Shown: positions 7,758-15,313 of the stretch, one piece after another | How the letters are laid out: each line of letters begins with the position of its first letter | How positions within the stretch are numbered: the stretch's first letter is position 1 | From: an uncultured Clostridium sp. | Lineage (GTDB): Bacteria; Bacillota; Clostridia; Lachnospirales; Lachnospiraceae | DNA: 40,360 nucleotides | NCBI GenBank assembly: GCA_900541315.1 | Contig: UQJF01000009.1 | Span: forward strand, 1-40,360 | Direction: 5' to 3' | Translations under genes and position numbers: made by a program | Notes under the pieces: generated by a model | Database searches by the model: none | Told to the model about the DNA's origin: nothing | What the model saw: only the letters and a program-made list of their open reading frames with translations

Positions 7758-9041
7758 ATGGATAATTCCAGTTTAATGAACCGTGAAAATAAAAAAAGGC
7801 AGCTGCGACGCCAGATCGTTCCTCCTATGTACCAGAATGAACAGGAAAGCGAACAGGCGATCCGCAATGCCCATAAAAAGACCGTCAGAAAGCGTATGAC
7901 GATCTTTATCATTGCAGCAGTGCTTTTAGGCGGCGCTGCTTTTAGTATTTATTATTATGACCGCTATCATACCTTCTATGATTTCCAGGTGGTGTGGGAA
8001 AAGAGTCTGACTGAGGAAAATCAAGAAGCAGCGATCCAGGGGGAAGGTAGTTTCTGTGGATATATGGAATTTGGTGACGGTGTGATCAAGTACACCAAGG
8101 ACGGAGCTTCTTACATAGACAGCAGGGGAAAAGCCATCTGGATGCAGAGTTATGAGATGAAATCACCCTTTGTCACTGTAAATGGTGATTTCGCAGCTAT
8201 TGGGGACAAACAGGGAAATTCCATTTATATCTGCGACCGCAGTGGCTGTCAGGGACAGGTTACTACCACACTGCCGGTCCTTTCATTGTCCGTATCTGCA
8301 AAAGGAGTGGTAGCTTCTGTACAGGAGGATTCCAAGGCAAGTTATATTTATCTGTATAAAAAGGATGGAAGTGCCCTGGATATTTATGTGAAATCCCTTC
8401 TTTCCGGAGATGGTTATCCGGTGGATGTAAGCCTTTCACCAGGCGGAACCCAGTGGATCACCTCGTTTATGTATCTGGAACAGGGAATGATCAAAAATAA
8501 GATCGTATTTTACAATTTTGGCCTTGGAAAGAATGACCCGAAACGAGTAGTGGGCATTTTTCTTCCAGAGGATCTAAGTGATGCCATGGCAGGAAGAGTC
8601 CGGTTTATGGATGAAAGCCATGCAGTGGCCTTTACTGATAAGGGACTGCAGTTTTTCTCTACCCGTGTGGAAACTTCTCCGGAATCCACCAGTCAGATAT
8701 TGCTGGATGAAAATATACGCAGCATCAGCTATAATGATCAGTATGCCGGTGTTATAACGGATAATGGGTCTGGTGCTGACCCATACTGTCTGCGCATTTA
8801 TAAGCCGGATGGAAGCACTGTATTTGAGACTACCTTTAGTTATCAGTATACTGGGTTTGACATAGAGGGTGATCTGGTAATGCTGTATAATGATAATTCC
8901 TGTTGTATTTACAACATGGCGGGAACCCGGAAATTCAGCGGAACCTTTGATTTTACTGTAAATAAAGTTCTTGCCGGCCGTTTCCCCGGAACCATTCTTG
9001 TAATGGGAAACCAGAAAATGGAAGAGATACGGCTGAAGTAA
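7758..9041 (+). CDS. DUF5711 family protein, membrane-anchored and beta-propeller-like
   Basis: This 427-aa protein matches what I know of DUF5711, an uncharacterised Clostridia family. Residues 1-46 are charged and cytoplasmic. One transmembrane helix lies at about 48-66. The remaining 360 residues are extracytoplasmic, with repeated strand-turn units of the YIDSRGKAIW, IYICDRSG and LRIYKPDGS type that suggest a beta-propeller. There are no catalytic motifs. The ATG has AGGAG about 7 nt upstream. It follows the LysM protein by 156 bp and precedes the ROK kinase by 105 bp. A cell-envelope or sensor role is plausible but unproven. Confidence 0.75.
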   Translation: MDNSSLMNRENKKRQLRRQIVPPMYQNEQESEQAIRNAHKKTVRKRMTIFIIAAVLLGGAAFSIYYYDRYHTFYDFQVVWEKSLTEENQEAAIQGEGSFCGYMEFGDGVIKYTKDGASYIDSRGKAIWMQSYEMKSPFVTVNGDFAAIGDKQGNSIYICDRSGCQGQVTTTLPVLSLSVSAKGVVASVQEDSKASYIYLYKKDGSALDIYVKSLLSGDGYPVDVSLSPGGTQWITSFMYLEQGMIKNKIVFYNFGLGKNDPKRVVGIFLPEDLSDAMAGRVRFMDESHAVAFTDKGLQFFSTRVETSPESTSQILLDENIRSISYNDQYAGVITDNGSGADPYCLRIYKPDGSTVFETTFSYQYTGFDIEGDLVMLYNDNSCCIYNMAGTRKFSGTFDFTVNKVLAGRFPGTILVMGNQKMEEIRLK

Positions 9042-9043
9042 GG

Positions 9044-9124
9044 CAGTCGTACAATAGTAAACCAGTCGTACAATAAATAGTAAATCAGCCATACAATAAT
9101 AAACCAGTTATATAATAATAAAAC
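9044..9124 (+). repeat. Four degenerate tandem repeats of about 20 bp
   Basis: Four units, each starting with CAG and of the form CAGtCgTACAATAaTAAAC, lie at 9044-9062, 9063-9085, 9086-9104 and 9105-9124. They fill the gap between the DUF5711 gene and the glucokinase ribosome binding site. The units are 19-23 bp and have drifted from each other. No spacer or array structure suggests CRISPR. Confidence 0.65.
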
Positions 9125-9146
9125 CAGGAAAGAGAGGATATATACT

Positions 9147-10091
9147 ATGGGGATGAAGTGCATCGGTGTTGATATAGGGGGAACCAGTGTAAAGATCGGT
9201 CTTTTTGAGACTACAGGAGAGCTTTTGGACAAGTGGGAGGTAAAGACCCGTAAGGAAGACGGCGGAGTGAATATCCTGCCGGACGTGGCAGCGTCTATCC
9301 GTAAAAAACTGGATGAAATGGGACTGGACCTGAAGAAGGATATTACAGGCGCCGGAATGGGTGTTCCGGGACCTGTTATGCCTGATGGATATGTGGAAGT
9401 ATGTGTAAATCTTGGCTGGCGGGATCTGAACCCGCAGGAAGAGTTAAGCAGTCTCTTAGACGGCATTCCTGTAAAGAGCGGAAATGATGCTAACGTGGCA
9501 GCTCTTGGTGAAATGTGGCAGGGAGGCGGAAAAGGCTATTCTGACCTGGTCATGGTCACTTTAGGGACCGGAGTTGGCGGTGGTGTTATCATTGACCAGA
9601 AGATCATTGCAGGAAAACATGGGCTTGGGGGAGAGATTGGCCATATTCATGTGCGTGATGATGAGTGGGAACACTGCAACTGCGGCGGTGTAGGCTGCTT
9701 AGAGCAGGTAAGCTCTGCGACCGGTATTGCAAGAGAAGCAAGAAGGACCATGGCAAAATCTGATAAGCAGTCCATGCTTCGCCAGTTCGGTGATAATGTA
9801 AGCGCAAAGAACGTGTTAGATGCCGCAAAAGCAGGAGATGAGATGGCATTGGAGGTAATGAAGACCGTCAGCCACTATTTAGGTCTGGCACTGGCACAGG
9901 TAGCTCTTACTGTAGACCCGGAAATTTTTGTTATCGGCGGCGGTGTATCAAAGGCAGGACAGTTCCTTATTGATATGGTCCAGAAAGATTATGACTATTT
10001 CACCCCGATCTCCAAGAATAAGGGTAAACTGGGGTTAGCAACACTGGGAAATGACGCAGGTATTTATGGAGCAGCAAGATTGGTATTGTAG
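9147..10091 (+). CDS. glcK: ROK family glucokinase
   Basis: This cytosolic sugar kinase phosphorylates glucose with ATP at the entry of glycolysis. The phosphate-binding motif IGVDIGGTSVKIGL lies at 6-19. The catalytic aspartate is D114 in GNDANVAALG. A second phosphate loop (LGTGVGGG) lies near 139-146. The ROK zinc site is complete: H-x-H near 166-168, then C177, C179 and C184 in HCNCGGVGCLE. At 314 aa the length matches Gram-positive glucokinases. No DNA-binding domain is present, so it is not a ROK repressor. A purine-rich site (GGAAAGAGAGG) precedes the ATG. The four tandem repeats sit just upstream. Other hexoses are possible substrates. Confidence 0.9.
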   Translation: MGMKCIGVDIGGTSVKIGLFETTGELLDKWEVKTRKEDGGVNILPDVAASIRKKLDEMGLDLKKDITGAGMGVPGPVMPDGYVEVCVNLGWRDLNPQEELSSLLDGIPVKSGNDANVAALGEMWQGGGKGYSDLVMVTLGTGVGGGVIIDQKIIAGKHGLGGEIGHIHVRDDEWEHCNCGGVGCLEQVSSATGIAREARRTMAKSDKQSMLRQFGDNVSAKNVLDAAKAGDEMALEVMKTVSHYLGLALAQVALTVDPEIFVIGGGVSKAGQFLIDMVQKDYDYFTPISKNKGKLGLATLGNDAGIYGAARLVL

Positions 10092-10101
10092 TAGTAAATC
10101 A

Positions 10102-10130
10102 TTGCATATTGTGAAAAAAATAATTATAAT
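10102..10130 (+). promoter_or_regulatory. Sigma-A promoter for the GntR regulator
   Basis: TTGCAT (10102-10107), a 17-bp spacer and a perfect TATAAT (10125-10130). Transcription should begin near 10137. This argues against ATG 10137 as the start codon, since it would have no leader, and for ATG 10179. Confidence 0.75.
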
Positions 10131-10178
10131 GATGGTATGGGGAATCATTATGAAATATACAGAAAGAGTGGGAAATTT

Positions 10179-10856
10179 ATGCCTATACCATCGAAAACTG
10201 AGAGTATCCAGACTCTCAGTGTAAAAGACAGGATTTATAATGTTGTGTGCGAATGGATCATTACCGGAGTCCTTAAATCCGGGGAAAAGATCCTTGATTC
10301 AGAGCTGGCCCAATATTTTGATGTTAGCCGCACCCCTGTAAGAGAAGCCATCCAGATGTTAGAAAGACAGAAGCTGGTAAAGGTGATCCCAAGTAGAGGG
10401 ACGATAGTTGCCAATATTGAAATTGAAGATACAGAAAAATGTTACCGGCTTCTGGCAGAGATCCAGGCATTTGCAGCAGAGGAAGCATGTGAACGGATCA
10501 GTGAGGAACAGCTGCAGGCTTTAAAAGACTGTTATGATCAATTTGCCACAGCTTGCGCGGACGGAGCTGTGGAACAGCTGCTTTCAGGGGATACAAAGTT
10601 TCATGAGATCATTGTAAAAGCGGCTGACAATGAATATGTTGAAGATTTTTCAAGAATACTGCAGTTGCATATCAGCAGGATAAGATATCACTATTTTCAT
10701 GAAAATGTAAATCCCATCCGCTCAGTGGGGCATCATGAAAAAATATTACAGGCTCTTGTGGAACGAAACAAAGCCAAGGCCAAAGAGATTATGCGTGAGC
10801 ACTGGCTGCTTTCTATGGAGTATTCCCTGGATATTGCCAGAAAGATGCAGATTTAA
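10179..10856 (+). CDS. GntR family regulator, FCD (FadR-type) subfamily
   Basis: This is a DNA-binding transcription regulator, cytosolic and likely dimeric. The winged helix-turn-helix is at about residues 12-80, with the family signature LAQYFDVSRTPVREAIQML at 43-61. The FCD ligand domain follows (about 85-215), with DTKFHEIIVKAADN and SVGHHEKILQAL carrying the conserved His and Asp residues that usually bind a metal and an organic acid. The length is 225 aa from ATG 10179. The ORF is open to ATG 10137, but that codon falls on the predicted transcription start. It ends in its own terminator (10880) and lies directly upstream of the YgeY-type hydrolase and alanine symporter genes, which it probably controls. 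The effector is unknown. Confidence 0.9.
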   Translation: MPIPSKTESIQTLSVKDRIYNVVCEWIITGVLKSGEKILDSELAQYFDVSRTPVREAIQMLERQKLVKVIPSRGTIVANIEIEDTEKCYRLLAEIQAFAAEEACERISEEQLQALKDCYDQFATACADGAVEQLLSGDTKFHEIIVKAADNEYVEDFSRILQLHISRIRYHYFHENVNPIRSVGHHEKILQALVERNKAKAKEIMREHWLLSMEYSLDIARKMQI

Positions 10857-10879
10857 AAACATGCAAATTAAAAATATAA

Positions 10880-10919
10880 CGATCAGTTTCCTAAATTATG
10901 GAAACTGATCGCTTTTTTT
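10880..10919 (+). terminator. Intrinsic terminator after the GntR gene
   Basis: CGATCAGTTTCC (10880-10891) and GGAAACTGATCG (10900-10911) form a perfect 12-bp stem with an 8-nt loop, followed by C and seven T residues. It separates the regulator from its presumed target operon. Confidence 0.92.
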
Positions 10920-10992
10920 GCGCCTTTTTATGTCAAAAACACCAATAAAAGCACAAAAAATTCTACAAAAGTAACAAAAACACACAATACAC

Positions 10993-11021
10993 TTGCAAAA
11001 CACATCAAAGTAATGTATAAA
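10993..11021 (+). promoter_or_regulatory. Sigma-A promoter for the hydrolase-symporter operon
   Basis: TTGCAA (10993-10998), a 17-bp spacer and TATAAA (11016-11021). The start would be near 11028, at the edge of the palindrome at 11028-11055. The leader is about 76 nt. Confidence 0.65.
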
Positions 11022-11027
11022 TAAAAG

Positions 11028-11055
11028 TGCAATATATCGCATATCGAATATTGCA
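11028..11055. promoter_or_regulatory. Palindrome at the transcription start, candidate GntR operator
   Basis: TGCAATAT (11028-11035) and ATATTGCA (11048-11055) are exact inverted repeats separated by 12 bp, which contain a further ATCG-type partial symmetry. It starts where transcription is predicted to start, a common place for a repressor site. Assignment to the neighbouring FCD regulator is inference. Confidence 0.5.
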
Positions 11056-11103
11056 GATAAAATAGAAAGTAAAAAATAAATATAAATGCAGGAGGTAAGA
11101 AAT

Positions 11104-12279
11104 ATGATCAGCAACGAGGAACTGGTAAAACTTTGTCAGGATGTGATCCGTATCCCCAGCCCGTCAGGACACGAAGAAAAGGTGTCAAAATTTCTGAAAG
11201 GCAAGATGGAGGAGCTTGGATTTGATGAAGTGAACATCGACCGCTACGGAAGCGTTTACGGTGTGATCCATGGAAAACGTCCAGGAAAAACTATTTTAAT
11301 GGACGGTCACATTGATAACGTAGACGTAATTGATGAAGACCAGTGGAGCCATGCACCATGGGGCGCAGAGATTACAGATGGAAAGATCTATGGACGTGGT
11401 ACTTCTGACATGAAGGGAAGCGTTACAGCTATGATCTGTGCAGCTGCCCGCCTTGCGGAAAGTACAGGAAAAGATTTTGCAGGTAATATCTGTGTATCCG
11501 GAACTGTTCACGAAGAGTGTTTTGAGGGTGTATCCAGCCGGGAGATCAGCAAAATTTTAAAGCCGGATTATGTTATCATAGGTGAAGCAACTACATCTAC
11601 TGTAAAGATCGGACAGAGAGGACGCGCAGAAGTAGTGGTAGAGACAGAAGGTGTAAGCTGCCATTCCTCTAATCCGGAAAAGGGTGTAAATGCTGTTTAT
11701 ATGATGAATGCGCTGATCGAAGAGATCCGCAAGATCGTTCCTAATGAGCATCCGATCCTTGGAAAAGGTATCTTAGAGCTGACAGATATTATTTCCTATC
11801 CATATCCGGGTGCATCTGTAGTTCCTTCTTTATGTCGTGCAACCTTTGACCGCCGCACATTAGTTGGTGAAGATGAGAAGGTAGTTTTAGGACAGGTAGA
11901 AGATGCTATCAAACGTGCACAGGAGAAAGTACCTGGTTTAAAGGCAAGAACTTATCTTGCAGAAGCTGAAGAAGAATGCTGGACCGGTGAAAAGATCTCT
12001 GCAAAGAGATACTTCCCTGCATGGCTTATTGATGAAAACAGCGATTTTGTACAGAAGGCAGTTGAAGGCCTGAAGGAAGCAGGTATTGATACAAAGATTT
12101 CTCATTTTTCATTCTGTACCAACGGAAGCCACTTCTGCGGAGAAGCAGGAATCCCAACGATCGGATATGGTCCATCTCTGGAATCACTGGCACATGTGCG
12201 TGATGAATATATAGAGATCGAACAGCTTGAAAAAGCCTGCAAGGGATTTGAAAATATTTTAAGAAAATTAACAGAATAG
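11104..12279 (+). CDS. M20 family hydrolase, YgeY-like
   Basis: This metal-dependent hydrolase most resembles the YgeY family (selenium-metabolism-linked hydrolases) of the M20 superfamily. The motifs are GHIDNV (H69, D71), GRGTSDMKGS (D102), HEE (136-138) and the C-terminal block TNGSHFCGEAGIPTIGYGP followed by LAHVRDEY, which parallels the E. coli YgeY C-terminus. The SCHSSNPEKG segment belongs to the dimerisation domain. The length is 391 aa from ATG 11104. The upstream ATG 11086 would bury the AGGAGG site. It is co-transcribed with the alanine/sodium symporter 46 bp downstream. Together with the upstream GntR regulator this suggests uptake and breakdown of an amino acid or small peptide. 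A selenium link cannot be shown here, as no selenium genes are in the window. Confidence 0.85.
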   Translation: MISNEELVKLCQDVIRIPSPSGHEEKVSKFLKGKMEELGFDEVNIDRYGSVYGVIHGKRPGKTILMDGHIDNVDVIDEDQWSHAPWGAEITDGKIYGRGTSDMKGSVTAMICAAARLAESTGKDFAGNICVSGTVHEECFEGVSSREISKILKPDYVIIGEATTSTVKIGQRGRAEVVVETEGVSCHSSNPEKGVNAVYMMNALIEEIRKIVPNEHPILGKGILELTDIISYPYPGASVVPSLCRATFDRRTLVGEDEKVVLGQVEDAIKRAQEKVPGLKARTYLAEAEEECWTGEKISAKRYFPAWLIDENSDFVQKAVEGLKEAGIDTKISHFSFCTNGSHFCGEAGIPTIGYGPSLESLAHVRDEYIEIEQLEKACKGFENILRKLTE

Positions 12280-12325
12280 GAAGTCGGGAGAAACAGAGGA
12301 CATTGCTAAAATAAGGAGGGTTACG

Positions 12326-13711
12326 ATGTCAATATATGGTTTGATCAGTGCGTTTACGGATTGGTTATGGGGAATTCCGATCCTGATCCTGCTGGTAACT
12401 GGTGGTTTTATATTAACGCTTCAGATCCAGGGGATCCAGTTTACGAAAATTGGATTTATCCTGAAAAATACGGTTGGCACATTATTTGACAAAGAATTAC
12501 AGAGGCAGAAAAAAGCAGCAGGTATTTCTCCTGTCCAGGCATTGACAGCAGCTTTAGGAGCTACAGTAGGTACCGGTAATATCGTTGGTGTAGGCGTTGC
12601 CATCGCCACCGGCGGACCTGGCGCATTATTCTGGATGTGGGTTTGTGGTTTCCTTGCTATGGCTATTAAATATTCAGAAGTAACTATGTCGATCAAGTAC
12701 AGACACCGTGAAGCAGATGGCAGTTACCGTGGCGGACCTTTTATGTACATGAGAGATGGTTTACATTGTATGCCGCTGGCAGTAGCATTTGGTATTATGA
12801 TGCTTGTCTGTCTGTGTACGATCTGTCTGGTACATGGTTCAGCTATCAGTTCCAACCTGGCATCTTTAAATGTACCTAATTTTGTTTCCTGTATCATCAT
12901 GGTTATTTTTATGGCAGTTGTTCTTTTTGGCGGAATGAAAGGTCTTGTTGCTATCTCTGACTGGCTGGTTCCGTTAATGAGTATTATGTATCTTGCAGCA
13001 ACTCTTATTATCGTTATTGCAAATGTTGGAAATATCGGAACAGTTCTGGGTGCTATTTTCAAGGGTGCTTTTACCGGTACAGCAGCAGTTGGCGGTTTCG
13101 CAGGAGCAGCTTTTGCAACAGCAGTAAGAAACGGACTTGCAAGAGGCGTGTTCTCCAATGACGCAGGTCTTGGCTTATCTGCATCCTTACAGGCACAGGC
13201 AGAAGCTATCGACCATCCGGCCCAGCAGGGTATGTGGGCTATTGTTGAAACCTTTATTGATACTATCATCATCAGCTCCATGACTGGTTTTGCTATTCTT
13301 TTCTCAGGTGTATGGCAGAGTGGAGCAGGCGGTGCAACTCTTGCAGCATCTGCACTGGGAAGTGTTTTAGGAGAAGTAGGCCGCATAGGCTGTGTTATCT
13401 GTCTGGTTATGTTTGGACTGAGTTCACTGATCTCTGACCTTCAGGGCGTTCTGGTACAGTCTGTGGCTATGTTTGACAGCCGCCTGATCGGACGTGGATT
13501 CCAGGCATTGATCATTGTGGCAGTTATTTACGGAAGCTTTGCAAATATCTCAAAGGCATTTATGTTTGCAGACTTTGGAAATGGTATCGTACTTCTGTTA
13601 AATGTACCTGCGCTGATTTTGTTAGGAAAGGTTTTAAGATCTGTTACCAAAGAGTGGTTTGATAATAAGGGTGATCTGAAAGCCATTGAAGAAGCGAGAA
13701 AGAATAAGTAA
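12326..13711 (+). CDS. Sodium:alanine/glycine symporter (AGCS family)
   Basis: This is an integral membrane Na+-coupled amino-acid importer, AlsT/DagA type. At 461 aa with about ten hydrophobic segments it has the family length. The AGCS signature is clear near 75-95 (GATVGTGNIVGVGVAIATGG), followed by PGALFWMW. Other conserved stretches are GGPFMYM and the NGLARGVFSNDAGLG block near 271-285. AAGGAGG sits 6 nt before the ATG. It is the second gene of the operon with the YgeY-like hydrolase and ends in a strong terminator. Substrate preference, alanine or glycine or D-alanine, cannot be set from sequence. Confidence 0.93.
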   Translation: MSIYGLISAFTDWLWGIPILILLVTGGFILTLQIQGIQFTKIGFILKNTVGTLFDKELQRQKKAAGISPVQALTAALGATVGTGNIVGVGVAIATGGPGALFWMWVCGFLAMAIKYSEVTMSIKYRHREADGSYRGGPFMYMRDGLHCMPLAVAFGIMMLVCLCTICLVHGSAISSNLASLNVPNFVSCIIMVIFMAVVLFGGMKGLVAISDWLVPLMSIMYLAATLIIVIANVGNIGTVLGAIFKGAFTGTAAVGGFAGAAFATAVRNGLARGVFSNDAGLGLSASLQAQAEAIDHPAQQGMWAIVETFIDTIIISSMTGFAILFSGVWQSGAGGATLAASALGSVLGEVGRIGCVICLVMFGLSSLISDLQGVLVQSVAMFDSRLIGRGFQALIIVAVIYGSFANISKAFMFADFGNGIVLLLNVPALILLGKVLRSVTKEWFDNKGDLKAIEEARKNK

Positions 13712-13768
13712 ACAAGCAGGATAACAAGCTGTATAATAGGGATAAACGTTAAAAACAGATATAAACAG

Positions 13769-13812
13769 AGCCCGCCGGGAAGTGATATTGATCACAAACC
13801 GGCGGGCTTTTT
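13769..13812 (+). terminator. Intrinsic terminator after the symporter gene
   Basis: AGCCCGCCGG (13769-13778) pairs with CCGGCGGGCT (13799-13808), and an inner GTGAT/ATCAC hairpin (13782-13795) caps the stem. A T-run follows to 13812. It is a very stable stacked terminator. Confidence 0.92.
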
Positions 13813-13837
13813 ATATTGCTGTGTATGATATTTGGAG

Positions 13838-13862
13838 TGTCAGCTGCACGCAGCAACTGACA
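13838..13862. repeat. Small hairpin in the intergenic region
   Basis: TGTCAG-C-TGC (13838-13847) and GCA-A-CTGACA (13853-13862) form a stem with one mismatch and a 5-nt loop. It lies between the symporter terminator and element E copy 2, downstream of the convergent cell-wall protein gene. There is no T-run in that gene's direction, so a terminator role is doubtful. Confidence 0.4.
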
Positions 13863-13875
13863 TTTATTTGTGGTG

Positions 13876-13912
13876 ACGGATCAGCACAGTTATTTACGAA
13901 ACAATGTACTGG
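13876..13912 (+). repeat. Element E, copy 2
   Basis: These 37 bases nearly repeat 5560-5597. The core CAGTTATTTACGAAAC is identical in both copies. In this copy the hairpin arm reads CAGCACA instead of CAGTACA, so the 7-bp stem has one mismatch. It ends 16 bp before the stop codon of the minus-strand cell-wall protein gene. Confidence 0.55.
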
Positions 13913-13928
13913 CAGGTCATATGTCTAT

Positions 13929-14954
13929 TTACTGGACCCATACACCGTCTGCATTTACATTGTAGCCATCTGGTGTGGTGCAATTTACATACAGAGCACC
14001 GTCAGGAGCCAGGCAGTAATCTAAGCCTCCGACCTTGATCCAGCCGGTAGCCATATAGCCTTCTGCATCGAAATAGTACCATTTTCCGTTGATCTCTTTC
14101 CACTGGGATGCCGGATAGGAACCATCAGCGTTCTGATACCACCAGCGTACATTGTCAGCAGCATTCTTCCAGCCTTCGGTAACGGTATTGCTGCCGCCGG
14201 AAGTGAAGCCAGGAGTCCAGGCAAAGGAAGTCACCCATTTGCTCTTTGCATTGTTGCTGGCTTTTACGGAACGTACTTTAAATGTATAGCTGGAACCGTC
14301 GGTCACCCAGTTGGAGAAATCATAGTAAGTTCCATATACGGAAACGGTGGAACTGGAGCCATCTGGAGGTGTTACCAGGGAACCGTCCTTATATAACTGC
14401 AGCTGGTAATATTTGGCAGAAGGTACCTCGGTCCAGGTTGCCATACCGGGAGAGTAGGTGAACCACAGTGCACTGCCTGGTGCAGGAGCAGTGCTCATAT
14501 CTGCATCTTTATCAAATACCAGGCGGACACGCAGTGCAATGGTAGCACCGCCGTCTTTTTTACTTGCGCTGACATACTCTACTTTATCATAACGGGACTT
14601 AATGGAGTTTGCAAGTGTGAGCTTGAAGTTGCTGGAACTGGTTCCGGAGAAGGTATATTCATCTTCGTCTTCCAGCCCGATGAGGATCTCAGCTTCCGGT
14701 GGATTGGATTTGCTCCAGTCTTCCCCTTCATCATTGGTAACTTCTACAGAATCAAGGTAGTAATAGTTGGTGTTGTCACCGGTGGCAGTTACTTCAACCT
14801 CGCCTCCGCTGCTTCCTGAGCGGATGTCAGTATCAATGGTCAGGTTGATCTTTCCCACTTTCTTTTTGCTTGCCGCAAAGGCGCATGGTGCCATGCAGGA
14901 AGAAACAAGAAGTGCGGAAAGGAGAAGTGCAGTTGCTTTTTTAAAACGGATCAT
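13929..14954 (-). CDS. Secreted cell-wall-binding repeat protein
   Basis: This is a surface protein with an N-terminal export signal and C-terminal choline/glucan-binding-type repeats. The first 28 residues (IRFKKATALLLSALLVSSCM, then APCAFA) are a signal peptide. VSSC could be a lipobox and AFA|A a signal peptidase I site, so anchoring is ambiguous. Residues about 30-255 form a beta-rich region with no motif I recognise, partly fibronectin-like in composition. The last 75 residues hold Trp/Tyr/Gly repeats (WYQNADGSYPASQWKEINGK, then WYYFDAEGYMATGWIKV) that bind wall polymers. ATG 14954 is preferred because AAAGGA lies 8 nt before it. The ATG at 14960 is too close, and the ORF extends only nominally to 15002. 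The length is 341 aa. It probably acts as an adhesin or wall-associated factor. Confidence 0.82.
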   Translation of the reverse strand: MIRFKKATALLLSALLVSSCMAPCAFAASKKKVGKINLTIDTDIRSGSSGGEVEVTATGDNTNYYYLDSVEVTNDEGEDWSKSNPPEAEILIGLEDEDEYTFSGTSSSNFKLTLANSIKSRYDKVEYVSASKKDGGATIALRVRLVFDKDADMSTAPAPGSALWFTYSPGMATWTEVPSAKYYQLQLYKDGSLVTPPDGSSSTVSVYGTYYDFSNWVTDGSSYTFKVRSVKASNNAKSKWVTSFAWTPGFTSGGSNTVTEGWKNAADNVRWWYQNADGSYPASQWKEINGKWYYFDAEGYMATGWIKVGGLDYCLAPDGALYVNCTTPDGYNVNADGVWVQ

Positions 14955-15018
14955 GTTCATCGTCCTTTCTTTTGCAAAACTGTCGTTGGACAATTTTGGC
15001 ATTATTATTTAATTCCTA

Positions 15019-15120
15019 CTATAACATAAAATGGGGCCTTTTAAAAGCAAAGAACCCCATTAGAAATGGTTTTAACATGAATCGTAAGGAAAAGGTAAAC
15101 AATTCTAATACTTTCTTCAT
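15019..15120 (-). CDS. Possible 33-aa hydrophobic peptide
   Basis: A 33-codon reading frame begins with ATG at 15120 and ends at TAG 15019-15021. It has an excellent ribosome binding site, GGAGGT at 15128-15133, 7 nt from the start. The peptide starts MKKVLELFTF and is rich in Phe, Leu and Met with scattered Lys/Arg (key residues R13, K17, K27, R28), like a small membrane or type-I-toxin-like peptide. It lies 64 bp upstream of the cell-wall protein gene in the same direction and could share its transcript as a leader ORF. The terminal 13-16 nt of repeat element A lie just upstream of its ribosome binding site. No homologue is known to me. Confidence 0.45.
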   Translation of the reverse strand: MKKVLELFTFSLRFMLKPFLMGFFAFKRPHFML

Positions 15121-15139
15121 GATAAATACCTCCATTTAA

Positions 15140-15155
15140 TAGAATGTACTCTCGG
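15140..15155. repeat. Terminal fragment matching element A
   Basis: The sequence TAGAATGTACTCTCGGA around 15140-15155 matches the left terminus of element A (AAGAATGTACTCTCGGA, ending at 25533). Only this end is present here; no second arm was seen. It is fused to the HxlR remnant and, on the other strand, lies just upstream of the ribosome binding site of the 33-aa ORF. Confidence 0.5.
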
Positions 15156-15247
15156 AGCCTTTAACAGAATTAGGCTACAGTTTAAAACCTATCCTGGACG
15201 CTATGTGGGCCTGGGGTGAACAGTACCAAAAGGGTATCACTTTATAA
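15155..15247 (+). pseudogene. 3' remnant of an HxlR family regulator gene
   Basis: The plus frame from GAG 15155 to TAA 15245-15247 encodes 30 residues ending LGYSLKPILDAMWAWGEQ and then YQKGITL. This matches the C-terminal helix of HxlR-type winged-helix regulators, where LTELG-x-SL-x-P-[IV]-LDAM-x-x-WGE is conserved. Everything upstream is missing and an in-frame TAG lies at 15140-15142, so it is a truncated relic. The break coincides with the 16-nt element A fragment. It implies a deletion or insertion at this site before or during arrival of the neighbouring module. Confidence 0.7.
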
Positions 15248-15276
15248 CTGACTTTCAGCTATGAAGTGATACCCTT
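15230..15276. terminator. Long hairpin between the HxlR remnant and the minus-strand operon
   Basis: AAGGGTATCACTTTATA (15230-15246) pairs with TATGAAGTGATACCCTT (15260-15276) at 16 of 17 positions. It overlaps the stop codon of the HxlR remnant and lies just past the end of the minus-strand 393-aa gene. On the minus strand only TTT follows, and on the plus strand GCTTTG, so it would be a weak bidirectional terminator, probably the old terminator of the HxlR gene. Confidence 0.55.
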
Positions 15277-15313
15277 GCTTTGTTTATGTGAGAAAATTTA
15301 ACGTTTCGATATG

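Noticed and set aside
9044..9124. CRISPR-like array ahead of the glucokinase gene
   Set aside because: The units are contiguous and degenerate with no spacers, and no cas genes are present. It is a simple tandem repeat.
8909..9466. 185-aa minus-strand ORF across the DUF5711-glucokinase junction
   Set aside because: It runs antisense through two real genes and the tandem repeats, with no ribosome binding site or recognisable domain.
12724..13386. 220-aa minus-strand ORF opposite the symporter gene
   Set aside because: It is the antisense of a well-supported membrane transporter, with no ribosome binding site and a Pro/Ala-rich translation typical of shadow frames.
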